Assembly: GCF_002091715.1 (NCBI RefSeq)
Contig: NZ_BDAG01000002.1
Span: 219,292-283,291, forward strand
Origin: Pseudomonas migulae NBRC 103157
GTDB lineage: Bacteria; Pseudomonadota; Gammaproteobacteria; Pseudomonadales; Pseudomonadaceae
Length of the DNA stretch: 64,000 bases
Reading direction: 5' to 3'
Under the pieces are notes generated by a model, which worked only from the letters and a program-made list of their open reading frames with translations, had not been told where the DNA came from and searched no databases. The translations under genes were made by a program, and so were the position numbers. The first letter of the stretch is position 1, and the number at the start of each line of letters is the position of its first letter. Shown one piece after another: positions 1 to 8,965 of this stretch.

Positions 1-1566
1 CAACGCCACACCGGTGGAGCGGTTCTCTGTGTAGACCTTCGAATCGAGTCGAGTGGGCCTGACTGGCGTACGTGTTTCCACGGGGTTGTAGAGGTTGCTG
101 TTGCCATTGGCATAACGGGCGCCGCCATTTTCGAAGTCCATGTAGAAATAGCTGGCGGCCAGGTTGACCTCATGGCTCACGGGGCCGGTGTGGAACCAGT
201 TGCGCACCCCGGCGGTAGCCGTCCGGACACTTTCGTCACGGGTGAAATCACGGGGTTGAACAACGAAGTCGCCCCGGTTGTTGGTGACCGAAACGGCATG
301 ACGAAGGAAGTCATGATTGCTTTCGCGCGCACCCACACCGCCGTACAACATGACGTTATCGCTGACATCGAATTCGCCGTTCACCGTGCCGAACGTGTCG
401 TTGGTACTCGCCTTGCTCCAGGGTTGCGCGTAGTTGTGACGTACATCGCTGGCATGCGGAACCTGCGCATTGGCGCCAACCTGCACGCGCTCTTGCGGCG
501 CGTCGGTATCACGCTCGGTGCGCCCGAGGTCGGTCGAGAGCCGCAGGCGTTCACCGCGAAAATCCAGGCCCAGCACGGCCATCTCGCGGTCGACATTCTG
601 GTGATCCCATTCGGTGTCGCCGGACTGCTTCACACCGTTGAAACGAATCCCGAACTTGTTGTCTTCACCGAAGCGCCGGCCGATATCCACGGCACCGCCG
701 GTCTGGCTGTCGGACGCGTAGTTGCCGGTAAACGAAGTGATAGGCTTGTCGGTCGCGCGCTTGGGCACCACGTTGATCCCGCCCCCCACGGCACCTCGCG
801 GCGAGATGCCGTTGATGAGCTGGCTCGGGCCTTTGAGAATGTCGACGCGGTCGGCCATTTCCATGTCGATCGTATAGGTCGGCAGGACGCCGTAGAGCCC
901 GTTGTAAGCTACATCACTGTTGAACAGGCTGAACCCGCGAATGGTGAACTGCTCATAACGCCCACCCGCCGGGTTGGTGGCGCGAACCGAAGGATCACTG
1001 GCGATCAACTCGCCCAGGGTACGCGCCTGCAGGTTCTTGACCGCCTCGCTGGTGTAGGTGGTCATGCTGAACGGCGTTTCCATGAAGTCTTTCGACCCCA
1101 GCAAGCCTTGCGAACCGCGGCGCGCGACCTGACCACCGGCATACACCTCGCCGTCCGCCCCGCCAGTGGCACCGAGAATCGAGGTGGGGGCCAGTTGCAG
1201 GCTGCTGCCTTCTGGTGCTGGAGTCAGGATGTAAGCCTGTTCGCCCACTGGCTGCAGTTGCAGACCGGAACCCTGCAACAGCCGGGCAAAGCCCTCCTCC
1301 ACGGCGAATTCACCGGACAGACCGGCGCTGTTGCGACCGCTCACCAACGCCGGGTCTACCGAGAGATTGACACCAGCCAACCCGGCGAAACGGGTCAGCG
1401 CATCGCTCAGGCTGCCGGCAGGCACCTGATAACTGCGCCGGGCACTGTCTTCGGCCCAGCTTGCGTTCATGAACAATGGATTGGCACTCAGGCCCAACAG
1501 CAGGCTCAGGTGCAACAACGGACGCAGGCGCAAAGAAGCCGGGCGTGGATGGCAGGTTGCAGACAT
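1..1566 (-). CDS. TonB-dependent siderophore receptor, partial (C-terminus beyond window)
   Basis: This is the first 522 codons of an outer-membrane receptor that imports a ferric siderophore with energy from TonB. After an N-terminal signal peptide comes an STN (secretin/TonB short N-terminal) domain at about residues 45-125, with the typical opening YQVPAGSLSDAL. The STN domain contacts a FecR-type regulator and marks signalling receptors. The plug domain follows (about 150-260, with NLQARTLGEL and GPSQLINGISPRGAVGG), then the start of the beta barrel. The ATG at 1566 is preceded by AGAGAG. It lies downstream of the FecI/FecR-type pair on the same strand, so it is probably that sigma factor's target. 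Which siderophore it binds cannot be read from the sequence. Confidence 0.93.
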   Translation of the reverse strand, partial: MSATCHPRPASLRLRPLLHLSLLLGLSANPLFMNASWAEDSARRSYQVPAGSLSDALTRFAGLAGVNLSVDPALVSGRNSAGLSGEFAVEEGFARLLQGSGLQLQPVGEQAYILTPAPEGSSLQLAPTSILGATGGADGEVYAGGQVARRGSQGLLGSKDFMETPFSMTTYTSEAVKNLQARTLGELIASDPSVRATNPAGGRYEQFTIRGFSLFNSDVAYNGLYGVLPTYTIDMEMADRVDILKGPSQLINGISPRGAVGGGINVVPKRATDKPITSFTGNYASDSQTGGAVDIGRRFGEDNKFGIRFNGVKQSGDTEWDHQNVDREMAVLGLDFRGERLRLSTDLGRTERDTDAPQERVQVGANAQVPHASDVRHNYAQPWSKASTNDTFGTVNGEFDVSDNVMLYGGVGARESNHDFLRHAVSVTNNRGDFVVQPRDFTRDESVRTATAGVRNWFHTGPVSHEVNLAASYFYMDFENGGARYANGNSNLYNPVETRTPVRPTRLDSKVYTENRSTGVAL

Positions 1567-1633
1567 TGAAATGGCTCTCTTGATTCGTTCACATGCCTTG
1601 AATGACAAGCGAGCCAAAAAAAGGGGACAGGCT

Positions 1634-2578
1634 TCACACACTATTTTTGCGCGGCAGCAACGTGACCCAGTAACGGGTTCGGGAATGCACCTCCAGCGGC
1701 AGACTGGCCGCGAGCAGCGCGAGGACGCGATCAGTGTCGTCCAGCAGGAAACTGCCGGTGACGTGCAATGTTTCCAGCTCCGGCTCCCAGCGCAGAACGC
1801 CCGCTCGGTAAGTGCCGAGCTCGCGCAGGAAATCGCCCAGCGGCTGGTTCTTCGCCATCAGCACACCTTCGCGCCAACCGGGAGCAAGCGCATCGAATGG
1901 CGTGATCGCTCCGGCACCCACCGCTTGAAGGCTGACCTGCTGACCGCCGCGCACCGCCAGCACTGGCCCCTGCAAGGGCTGCAACTGTACGGAGCCATTG
2001 AACACCGACACTCGACAGCCTTGCGCGTGCTGGCGAACGCAGACTTCGCTTTGACTGACGATGACATTTCCGAATTTAGTCTGAATCGTCAGCGGCGTTG
2101 TACTCGTCACCTTCAGCGACAGTTCGCCCTCGATCAATTTCACCCGGCGGTTCTGCATATCCACATCGACGGCGCTGGCGGTGTTGAGTTGCAAGGAACT
2201 GCCATCGGTGAGCTGCACTTTTTTGCGCTCGCCAGTGGCGGTGTGCAGGTCGGCACGCCAGGCATCCAGCGGTAATTGTCGGCTGATCAGCCAGGCCGTC
2301 GGCACCAACGCCACGGCGCCCAATGCGCGCTTGAGCACCACGCGCCGCCCCGGATCAGGACGATCCAGACTGCTCAACGCCAACCCTGAAGGCAGATCGG
2401 CGAAACGCTGACGCAAGGCTTGCGCCTTCTGCCAGGCATGCTGGTGAGTGGCACAAGTATCAAGCCAACGCTGTAAATTCACTCGATCCTGCTCATTGGC
2501 ACCGCCAGATTCCAGCAACGCAAGCCACTGCGCCGCAGCACGGACAGCCTGATGGGCATCGGACGTTTGACTGTTCAC
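1634..2578 (-). CDS. FecR-type anti-sigma / sigma-regulator membrane protein
   Basis: A 314-residue inner-membrane regulator that passes the signal from the ligand-loaded TonB receptor to an ECF sigma factor. The N-terminal about 80 residues are the cytoplasmic DUF4880-like domain, with the usual tryptophans (RAAAQWLALLESG, LQRWLDTCATHQHAWQKA). A hydrophobic segment near residues 88-102 (ALGAVALVPTAWLIS) should cross the membrane. The FecR periplasmic domain follows, with TATGERKKVQLTDGSSLQLNT and a C-terminal STN-contact region. The start overlaps the upstream sigma gene by four bases, which implies translational coupling. Confidence 0.93.
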   Translation of the reverse strand: MNSQTSDAHQAVRAAAQWLALLESGGANEQDRVNLQRWLDTCATHQHAWQKAQALRQRFADLPSGLALSSLDRPDPGRRVVLKRALGAVALVPTAWLISRQLPLDAWRADLHTATGERKKVQLTDGSSLQLNTASAVDVDMQNRRVKLIEGELSLKVTSTTPLTIQTKFGNVIVSQSEVCVRQHAQGCRVSVFNGSVQLQPLQGPVLAVRGGQQVSLQAVGAGAITPFDALAPGWREGVLMAKNQPLGDFLRELGTYRAGVLRWEPELETLHVTGSFLLDDTDRVLALLAASLPLEVHSRTRYWVTLLPRKNSV

Positions 2579-3084
2579 AGGTCCACCAACAGGCAGTGCT
2601 CGTAGGCTTGCGCCATGTAGCGCTTGATCGTGCGCTCGGACACTTCCAGGCGCTCGGCAATTTGCTGGTAATTCAAGCCTTCGAGCTGACTCCAGAGAAA
2701 CGCCCGTCGCACGGCCCTCGGCAGTCCATCGAGCAGCTCATCCAGCGCTTGCAGGGTTTCCAGCAGCAGCCAGCGCTGTTCCGGTGATGGCGCGCACGCT
2801 GCGGGCATCGACGCCAATGCGGCCAGGTAAGCCTGCTCCAGACTGCGACGCTGATAGAAATTGCTCAGCAGGCGTTTTCCCACGGTCAGCAGATAGGCAC
2901 GGGGCTCTTTCAAGTCGGCGATCCGCTGGGAGCTGGCCAGCAAACGCAGGAACGTATCCTGGCTCAGGTCCGCCGCATCACAGCCGTTGCCCATACGTCT
3001 TCTCAACCAGCTTTCAAGCCAGCCACGGTGATCGCGGTACAGGTCGTGAAGGGTTTGCTCCTTCGGCAGCGCTGCATCACTCAT
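2575..3084 (-). CDS. FecI-type ECF sigma factor (iron-starvation group)
   Basis: A 169-residue ECF sigma factor that directs RNA polymerase to its cognate TonB-receptor gene when activated through the FecR-type partner. Region 2 is at about residues 10-80 (LYRDHRGWLESWLRRR, DLSQDTFLRLL). Region 4 is at about 110-165, with the helix-turn-helix part LEGLNYQQIAERLEVSERT. A Fur-box-like palindrome sits about 30 bases upstream of the start, so expression is probably derepressed by iron limitation. It resembles FecI/FiuI/FoxI-type factors rather than PvdS, because it is paired with FecR and receptor genes. Confidence 0.92.
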   Translation of the reverse strand: MSDAALPKEQTLHDLYRDHRGWLESWLRRRMGNGCDAADLSQDTFLRLLASSQRIADLKEPRAYLLTVGKRLLSNFYQRRSLEQAYLAALASMPAACAPSPEQRWLLLETLQALDELLDGLPRAVRRAFLWSQLEGLNYQQIAERLEVSERTIKRYMAQAYEHCLLVDL

Positions 3085-3115
3085 TTCAAGAAGCCCTGTG
3101 CCAGGAGTTATCGTA

Positions 3116-3134
3116 AATGAGAGTGATTCTAATT
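3116..3134 (-). promoter_or_regulatory. Fur-box-like operator upstream of the ECF sigma gene
   Basis: The 19 bases AATGAGAGTGATTCTAATT form an imperfect palindrome close to the Fur consensus (GATAATGATAATCATTATC). They lie about 30 bases upstream of the sigma-factor start. Palindrome and position are read directly; Fur binding is inferred. Confidence 0.6.
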
Positions 3135-3230
3135 AATGTCAGCACTGTGAACCAAGTCCTTTATGCATCGCACGGGCAGAAAGTTGGTCCTGGAAAGACT
3201 GGAGTGGCATAAAAGCCAAATTTCAGACAC

Positions 3231-3261
3231 AAAAAACCCCGGTCTTTCGACCAGGGTTTTT
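3231..3261 (-). terminator. Rho-independent terminator of the tRNA-Val/Asp operon
   Basis: An ACCCC/GGGGT-type stem with A and T tracts on either side (aaaaaacccc ... agggttttt) lies just beyond the last tRNA-Asp gene in the minus-strand direction. The T tract reading leftwards fits termination of the tRNA transcript. Confidence 0.75.
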
Positions 3262-3333
3262 GCTATCGACGCGAAGATAAACCAGTGGCTTTCTTCGTAG
3301 CTCCAAGGCGTTCAGTGGGCCTTGAGGCAGATA

Positions 3334-3410
3334 TGGCGCAGCGGACGGGACTCGAACCCGCGACCCCCGGCGTGACAGGCCGGTATTCTAACCGACTGAA
3401 CTACCGCTGC
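3334..3410 (-). tRNA. tRNA-Asp (GTC), copy 1
   Basis: A 77-base gene with encoded CCA. The acceptor stem is GCAGCGG/CCGCTGC and the anticodon loop is CTGTCAC with anticodon GTC. The GGTTCGAGTCC T-arm is present. It is the distal member of a Val-Asp-Asp minus-strand cluster and identical in sequence to the next copy. Confidence 0.97.
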
Positions 3411-3512
3411 GTATCGCTTTGGACTTGCGTCCTAACTCGTCTGATTGAAGTTTCGAGACTTTTCAATCTCTCTTTCAATCTCGAATCAGGGATAAACCTG
3501 ACTCGGAAAATA

Positions 3513-3589
3513 TGGCGCAGCGGACGGGACTCGAACCCGCGACCCCCGGCGTGACAGGCCGGTATTCTAACCGACTGAACTACCGCTGC
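3513..3589 (-). tRNA. tRNA-Asp (GTC), copy 2
   Basis: A second 77-base tRNA-Asp identical to the copy 179 bases away, with anticodon GTC and encoded CCA. The roughly 100-base spacer between the two copies shows no other gene. Confidence 0.97.
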
Positions 3590-3643
3590 GCGTCGGTGGA
3601 GGCTTTTCAGCTTCCATCTTGCTTTCGCAAGACTCTCAAGAAG

Positions 3644-3719
3644 TGGTGGGTGATGACGGGATCGAACCGCCGACATTCTGCTTGTAAGGCAGACGCTCTC
3701 CCAGCTGAGCTAATCACCC
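3644..3719 (-). tRNA. tRNA-Val (TAC)
   Basis: A 76-base gene with encoded CCA. The acceptor stem is GGGTGAT/ATCACCC. The anticodon stem TCTGC/GCAGA encloses CTTACAA, giving anticodon TAC for valine. It is the promoter-proximal gene of the three-tRNA operon. Confidence 0.97.
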
Positions 3720-3840
3720 TTTGCTTCTCTGAGGCCGCGAAATTTACGCATCTAACGAAGCTAAGTCAATAGCCTGCTTGAAGTTTTTCTGAAAAAGACA
3801 AAATCGTGTCATTCGGGGCGACGTTGGCAACAGTGAGACC

Positions 3841-3929
3841 GCCTTCGCGAGCAAGCCCGCTCCCACAGTAGACCGCATTTCTCCAGGCAGCCCGAGATCT
3901 ACTGTGGGAGCGGGCTTGCTCGCGAAAGC
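3841..3929. repeat. REPIN, GAGCAAGCCCGCTCCCAC family
   Basis: Two inverted copies of the motif CGCGAGCAAGCCCGCTCCCA flank a short loop, giving a long hairpin. The same family recurs near 17.9 and 36.6 kb. This is the widespread Pseudomonas REP doublet, placed between the tRNA cluster and the SDR gene. Confidence 0.9.
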
Positions 3930-3976
3930 AGCGGTACATTCAACATAAATGCTGAAAAAAATCGCCCCTGTCCGAA

Positions 3977-4753
3977 TTACTCGCTGTAAATCATCTTCTT
4001 GGTCATGCCGCCATCGACCACAAACTCCTGGCCCGTGACGAAACCCGCATTCTTCGACAGCAGCCAGGCAACCATCGCCGCCACGTCCTCGACCGTCCCT
4101 ACCCTGCCCGCCGGATGCTGCGCATGGTCGGCTTTGGTGAGTGGCTCGGCACGCCGCACGGAAGGATCTCGCGCATCGATCCAGCCAGGACTGACGGCAT
4201 TGACGCGAATTTCCGGACCCAGGCTGATCGCCAACGCGTGAGTCAGGGCCAGCAGCCCGCCCTTGCTCGCCGCGTAAGCCTCTGTGTCGGGTTCTGACTG
4301 CCCGGCACGGGTCGAGGCCAGATTGACGATTGCCCCGCTGTGAGCACGCAGGTACGGCGCACAGTGCTTGGCCAATAACATCGGCCCGCTGAGATTCACC
4401 GCCAGCACCCGATTCCAGTAAGCCAGATCAAGGCTTTCCAGGGTGATGTTGTGCGGATCGGCCACTGCCGCGTTGCACACCAACGCATCCAGACGCCCGA
4501 ACTGCCCCAGCACTTCGGCAACGCCCAGCGCGACCTGCCCCTCATTCGAGACGTCCATGGCGATGAACCAGGCGTTCTCACCCAGCACCTTCGCCACTTT
4601 CGAACCACGCACACGGTCCAGGTCCGTCAACACCACCTGCCAGCCTTCGCTGATCAGCCAGGCTGCGATCCCCAGACCGATGCCCCGCGCAGCACCGGTT
4701 ACCAGTGCAACGCGGCCATTGGAACCGGTTGTCGGGATGGACAACTCGATCAC
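3977..4753 (-). CDS. Short-chain dehydrogenase/reductase (SDR) family oxidoreductase
   Basis: A 258-residue classical SDR, probably a cytoplasmic NAD(P)-dependent oxidoreductase. The nucleotide-binding [10 protein letters not shown] is at about residue 19, the structural VCNAAV near 92, and the catalytic YAASK near 160 with a preceding serine in VNLASTRAG. The C-terminus has the usual [12 protein letters not shown]. Its start overlaps the stop of metZ by four bases, so the two are co-translated; the same order is seen in other pseudomonads. The substrate is unknown. Confidence 0.9.
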   Translation of the reverse strand: MIELSIPTTGSNGRVALVTGAARGIGLGIAAWLISEGWQVVLTDLDRVRGSKVAKVLGENAWFIAMDVSNEGQVALGVAEVLGQFGRLDALVCNAAVADPHNITLESLDLAYWNRVLAVNLSGPMLLAKHCAPYLRAHSGAIVNLASTRAGQSEPDTEAYAASKGGLLALTHALAISLGPEIRVNAVSPGWIDARDPSVRRAEPLTKADHAQHPAGRVGTVEDVAAMVAWLLSKNAGFVTGQEFVVDGGMTKKMIYSE

Positions 4754-5961
4754 AAGGCAGCCAACCCGCGCGCCAGATCGGCCTGCAGGTCGGCCACGTC
4801 TTCCAGACCGACCGCAATGCGGATCAGGCTGTCACGAATACCCGCCGCCTCACGTTCCTGTGGCGCCAGACGGCCGTGAGAGGTGGTGCTCGGGTGGGTG
4901 ATGGTGGTTTTACTGTCACCGAGGTTGGCGGTGATCGAAATCAACCGGGTCGCATCGATAAAGCGCCAGGCGCCCTCTTTGCCACCCTTGACCTCGAAAC
5001 TCACCACGGCGCCGAAGCCTTTCTGCTGACGCTGGGCCAACTCGTGCTGCGGGTGGCTTTTCAGGCCGGCGTAATGGACTTTCTCGATACCGTCCTGCTG
5101 CTCCAGCCACTCGGCCAGTTGCTGCGCGTTGGCACAATGCGCCTTCATGCGCAGGCCCAGGGTTTCGAGGCCCTTGAGGAAAATCCAGGCATTGAACGGG
5201 CTCAAGGTTGGCCCGGCAGTGCGCAGGAAACCGACCACTTCTTTCATCTGCTCGCTACGACCGGCGACAACACCGCCCATGCAACGGCCCTGGCCGTCGA
5301 TGAACTTTGTTGCCGAGTGCACGACGATGTCCGCACCCATCTTCAGCGGCTGCTGCAACGCAGGCGTGCAGAAGCAGTTGTCCACCACCAGCATCGCGCC
5401 TTTGGCGTGAGCGATTTTCGCCAGCTCAGCGATATCCACCAGCTCGGCCAGCGGGTTGGACGGCGACTCGACGAACAGCAATTTGGTGTTGGCCTTGATC
5501 GCCGCATCCCAGCCGGACAGATCCGCCAGAGGCACGTAATCGACTTCGATGCCGAAGCGCTTGAAGTACTTCTCGAACAGGCTGATGGTCGAACCGAACA
5601 CGCTGCGCGACACCAGCACATGGTCGCCGGCGCTGCACAGGCTCATTACCACCGCCATGATCGCGGCCATGCCTGTGGCGGTGGCCACCGCTTGCTCAGC
5701 GCTTTCCAGCGCGGCAATGCGCTCTTCGAACGCGCGCACGGTCGGGTTGGTGTAGCGCGAGTAAACATTACCCGGCACTTCCCCGGCGAAACGCGCGGCC
5801 GCGTCGGCGGCGGTACGGAATACGTAGCTGGAAGTGAAGAACATCGGATCACCGTGTTCGCCTTCCGGCGTACGGTGCTGACCGGCGCGTACGGCCAGGG
5901 TATCGAACGCTACGCCTTCGAGGTCGCTGTCCAGCCGACCGGCATCCCAATCCTGACTCAT
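4750..5961 (-). CDS. metZ: O-succinylhomoserine sulfhydrylase (MetZ)
   Basis: A 403-residue PLP enzyme of the Cys/Met metabolism family that makes homocysteine directly from O-succinylhomoserine and sulfide in methionine synthesis. Seen in the sequence are the substrate/PLP region YSRYTNPT, the loop ATGMAAIMA, and the PLP-lysine motif [14 protein letters not shown]. Length and order (purF-metZ-SDR) match MetZ of pseudomonads, where this one-step sulfhydrylation replaces the MetB/MetC route. Cystathionine gamma-synthase is the main alternative but is less likely in this neighbourhood. Confidence 0.93.
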   Translation of the reverse strand: MSQDWDAGRLDSDLEGVAFDTLAVRAGQHRTPEGEHGDPMFFTSSYVFRTAADAAARFAGEVPGNVYSRYTNPTVRAFEERIAALESAEQAVATATGMAAIMAVVMSLCSAGDHVLVSRSVFGSTISLFEKYFKRFGIEVDYVPLADLSGWDAAIKANTKLLFVESPSNPLAELVDIAELAKIAHAKGAMLVVDNCFCTPALQQPLKMGADIVVHSATKFIDGQGRCMGGVVAGRSEQMKEVVGFLRTAGPTLSPFNAWIFLKGLETLGLRMKAHCANAQQLAEWLEQQDGIEKVHYAGLKSHPQHELAQRQQKGFGAVVSFEVKGGKEGAWRFIDATRLISITANLGDSKTTITHPSTTSHGRLAPQEREAAGIRDSLIRIAVGLEDVADLQADLARGLAAL

Positions 5962-6000
5962 GCTGTCACTCCTTGCCCTACTCGGTAATAGACACGAAAC

Positions 6001-6084
6001 CGGCCTGTAGGAGTATGCCTTGCCCGCGAAGGGGCCTTTGGGAACGCCAAAAGCTTCGCGGGCAAGCCATGCTCCTACAGGCCG
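6001..6084. repeat. Inverted repeat, GCTTGCCCGCGAAG family
   Basis: CGGCCTGTAGGAG...CCTTGCCCGCGAAG is followed after a short loop by its inverted copy ending in CTCCTACAGGCCG. It fills the purF-metZ gap. The sequence differs from the other REP families in this window. Confidence 0.85.
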
Positions 6085-6093
6085 GTCGTTTAC

Positions 6094-7599
6094 TCAGTTG
6101 TTGTACAGATCGATGATCGCGCTGACTGCCTGCGTCTTGACCTTGGAGGCATCGTTACGTGCCTGCTCGATCTTGTTCAGGTAAGCCTCGTCGACGTCGC
6201 CGGTGACGTACTGGCCATCAAACACCGCGCAATCGAACTTGTCGATCTTGATCTTGCCGCCACCCACCGCTTCGATCAAGTCAGGCAAGTCCTGATAGAT
6301 CAGCCAGTCTGCGCCGATCAGATCAGCCACATCCTGAGTCGAACGATTGTGAGCGATCAGCTCATGGGCGCTCGGCATGTCGATGCCGTAGACGTTCGGG
6401 TAGCGAACGGCCGGTGCCGCGGAGCAGAAGTAGACGTTTTTCGCGCCGGCTTCGCGGGCCATCTGGATGATCTGCTTGCAAGTGGTGCCGCGAACGATCG
6501 AGTCGTCCACCAGCATCACGTTCTTGCCGCGGAATTCCAGTTCGATGGCGTTGAGCTTCTGGCGTACGGACTTTTTCCGTGCGGCCTGGCCCGGCATGAT
6601 GAAGGTCCGGCCGATGTAGCGGTTCTTCACGAAGCCTTCGCGGAACTTGACGCCCAGGTGGTTCGCCAGCTCCAGCGCCGCGGTGCGGCTGGTGTCCGGA
6701 ATCGGGATGACCACGTCGATGTCGTGATCCGGACGCTCGCGCAGGATCTTCTCGGCGAGCTTCTCGCCCATGCGCAGACGGGCTTTATAAACCGAGACGC
6801 CATCGATGATCGAGTCCGGACGCGCCAGGTAGACGTGTTCGAAGATGCACGGAGTCAGGGACGGGTTGGTTGCGCACTGACGGGTATGCAGCTTGCCGTC
6901 TTCAGTGATGTAGACCGCTTCGCCCGGCGCCAGGTCGCGAATAAGGGTGAAGCCGAGCACGTCCAGGGACACGCTTTCGGAGGCGATCATGTACTCGACG
7001 CCTTCGTCGGTATGACGCTGGCCGAAGACGATCGGGCGAATGCCGTGCGGGTCGCGGAAACCGACGATGCCGTAGCCGGTCACCATCGCAACAACGGCGT
7101 AACCACCCACGCAACGGTTGTGCACGTCGGTCACGGCGGCGAACACGTCTTCTTCGGTCGGCTGCAGCTTGCCGCGCTGGGCCAGCTCGTGCGCGAACAC
7201 GTTCAGCAGTACTTCCGAATCGGAGTTGGTGTTGACGTGGCGCAGGTCAGATTCGTAAATCTCCTTGGCCAGCTGCTCAACGTTGGTCAGGTTACCGTTG
7301 TGCGCCAGGGTAATGCCGTAAGGCGAGTTGACGTAAAACGGTTGAGCTTCGGCCGAAGTCGAGCTGCCCGCGGTCGGATAACGCACATGGCCAATGCCCA
7401 TGTGGCCGACCAGGCGCTGCATGTGACGCTGATGGAACACGTCACGCACCAGGCCATTGTCCTTGCGCAGGAATAACCGGCCGTCATGGCTGGTCACGAT
7501 ACCGGCAGCGTCCTGGCCGCGGTGCTGGAGGACGGTTAGCGCGTCATACAGCGCCTGATTGACGTTCGACTTACCGACGATACCGACGATGCCACACAT
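6094..7599 (-). CDS. purF: Amidophosphoribosyltransferase (PurF)
   Basis: A 501-residue enzyme that starts purine synthesis by moving the glutamine amide nitrogen to PRPP. I chose the ATG at 7599 because it gives [12 protein letters not shown], which places the nucleophile cysteine at position 2 to become the N-terminus after Met removal. An upstream TTG would bury it. AGGGG lies 9 bases upstream. The glutaminase domain covers about residues 1-230 ([15 protein letters not shown]). The PRTase domain follows with the PRPP loop [13 protein letters not shown] near 360. It lies just downstream of cvpA, as in many gammaproteobacteria. Confidence 0.97.
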   Translation of the reverse strand: MCGIVGIVGKSNVNQALYDALTVLQHRGQDAAGIVTSHDGRLFLRKDNGLVRDVFHQRHMQRLVGHMGIGHVRYPTAGSSTSAEAQPFYVNSPYGITLAHNGNLTNVEQLAKEIYESDLRHVNTNSDSEVLLNVFAHELAQRGKLQPTEEDVFAAVTDVHNRCVGGYAVVAMVTGYGIVGFRDPHGIRPIVFGQRHTDEGVEYMIASESVSLDVLGFTLIRDLAPGEAVYITEDGKLHTRQCATNPSLTPCIFEHVYLARPDSIIDGVSVYKARLRMGEKLAEKILRERPDHDIDVVIPIPDTSRTAALELANHLGVKFREGFVKNRYIGRTFIMPGQAARKKSVRQKLNAIELEFRGKNVMLVDDSIVRGTTCKQIIQMAREAGAKNVYFCSAAPAVRYPNVYGIDMPSAHELIAHNRSTQDVADLIGADWLIYQDLPDLIEAVGGGKIKIDKFDCAVFDGQYVTGDVDEAYLNKIEQARNDASKVKTQAVSAIIDLYNN

Positions 7600-7640
7600 G
7601 CGACGCAACCCCTACTTAATGGATCTGAACTGAACACAAC

Positions 7641-8201
7641 TCACTGAGGCGTTTTGGCCGTCGGCAAGAGGTGCTCCTTGAACGGTATTTCAGCGGGTAC
7701 GCTGATACCGCTGGCAAGCCACTGACTGCTCCACCCAAGGATCAGGTTTTTGGACCAGTCTGCGACCAATAGAAATTTTGGCACGAGCTGCGACTGTTGC
7801 CACCACCCGTCCTGCTGTACCGGCCCCAGGCTCAACAGCCCGACCGCCACGACCACCAGCAACACGCCACGCGCGGCGCCGAAGGCCATGCCGAGGAATC
7901 GATCGGTCCCGGACAACCCGGTGACGCGTACCAACTCGCCGATAAGATAATTGATCATTGCGCCTACGATTAACGTGGCGACAAACATGATGGCACAGCC
8001 CGTGATTACACGAGCCGATGGCGTTTCGATGTATCCGGCGAGGTACTCGGACAATGCACCACCGAACATCCAGGCGACGACTCCTGCGATGATCCAGGTC
8101 ACCAGCGACAATGCTTCTTTCACGAAGCCGCGGCTCAGACTGATCAATGCGGAGATGGCGACGATTGCAACGATCGCCCAGTCAACCCAGGTAAATGGCA
8201 C
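7641..8201 (-). CDS. cvpA: CvpA family inner-membrane protein
   Basis: A 186-residue membrane protein with about four transmembrane helices (WAIVAIVAISALISLSRGF, SLVTWIIAGVVAWMFGG, ITGCAIMFVATLIVGAMI, and a segment rich in V and L near 110-125). CvpA was named for colicin V production in E. coli. In that family it affects envelope integrity and purF-linked growth, but its biochemical role is not settled. It sits 41 bases before purF on the same strand, the usual cvpA-purF pair. Confidence 0.92.
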   Translation of the reverse strand: MPFTWVDWAIVAIVAISALISLSRGFVKEALSLVTWIIAGVVAWMFGGALSEYLAGYIETPSARVITGCAIMFVATLIVGAMINYLIGELVRVTGLSGTDRFLGMAFGAARGVLLVVVAVGLLSLGPVQQDGWWQQSQLVPKFLLVADWSKNLILGWSSQWLASGISVPAEIPFKEHLLPTAKTPQ

Positions 8202-8299
8202 AGTGCAGCCTACAGACGGATAAGGCGGCGCATTTTAGCAGAGCCCATGGCTATCGGTAAGCTGCGATTGTCAGTGCATTTCAAATCGGGGCGATAGTT

Positions 8300-8965
8300 T
8301 TAATTGCGCTCAGGCTGGAAACGCACCACAAAGCCCTTGAGGTTCTTCTGGCGACCCAACAAGTCGCGCAGACGATCGGCTTCGGCACGCTCGATCAGCG
8401 GCCCGACGAACACCCGATTTTTACCGTCGGCCGTGCGGATATAGGCGTTATAGCCCTGACTGCGCAGGTCTTTTTGCAGGCTTTCGGCACTGGCACGGCT
8501 CGACAGGCTGGCCAGTTGCACTGACCAACTGACCGACAGACCATTGGCGTCGACGCGGCTTTGAGTCGTATCCGGCTTGCCCGGTGCAGCAGTGATCGGC
8601 TGGCTTGGCGCAGTCGTTGGCTTGTTGACCGGAGCCGGTGCTGGAGGCGGCGTTACCGGTTTCGCGGCAGGCGCAGGCGCGACGGGCGCCGTCGGTGCGA
8701 TCGGCAGCGATGGCTCTTCCTGCTGGGCGATATCGTCATCACTCGGCACGGGTTCTTGCGGCAAGGCTTGAGGCTCGGGCACGACCACCGGCTCAACCTG
8801 AACCTGCGGCACCGAAGGCGCTTGCGGTGCAGCCGGTGCTTCGACTGTGACCTGACGCTGTTCATCCTGGCGGGAAAACAGCATCGGCAGGAAAATCACT
8901 GCCAGTGCCACCAGCACCAGGGCGCCGACCATGCGCTGTTTGTAGGCCTTATCCAGCAATGCCAT
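8300..8965 (-). CDS. SPOR-domain cell-division-type membrane protein (DedD-like)
   Basis: A 221-residue bitopic protein. I chose the ATG at 8965, which gives [20 protein letters not shown]: a short cytoplasmic tail followed by one transmembrane helix. The middle is a long proline/alanine-rich periplasmic linker (about residues 45-140). The C-terminal 75 residues are a SPOR domain (WSVQLASLSSRASAESLQKD, FVGPLIERAEADRLRDLL), which binds denuded septal peptidoglycan. Position between folC and cvpA matches DedD of other gammaproteobacteria. The start overlaps the end of folC by 17 bases. Confidence 0.9.
   Translation of the reverse strand: MALLDKAYKQRMVGALVLVALAVIFLPMLFSRQDEQRQVTVEAPAAPQAPSVPQVQVEPVVVPEPQALPQEPVPSDDDIAQQEEPSLPIAPTAPVAPAPAAKPVTPPPAPAPVNKPTTAPSQPITAAPGKPDTTQSRVDANGLSVSWSVQLASLSSRASAESLQKDLRSQGYNAYIRTADGKNRVFVGPLIERAEADRLRDLLGRQKNLKGFVVRFQPERN

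Noticed and set aside
172..1569. 465-codon plus-strand frame
   Set aside because: Shadow of the minus-strand TonB-dependent receptor, whose STN, plug and barrel motifs are clear.
3285..3772. Plus-strand frames across the tRNA-Asp/Val cluster
   Set aside because: They translate tRNA sequence (repeated RTGLEPATPGVTGRYSN) and are artefacts.
3841..3929. Repeats that could be mistaken for a CRISPR array
   Set aside because: They are inverted pairs scattered singly between genes, not evenly spaced direct repeats. No cas gene is present.
4705..5988. 427-codon plus-strand frame
   Set aside because: Antisense of metZ, which is complete with its PLP-lysine motif.
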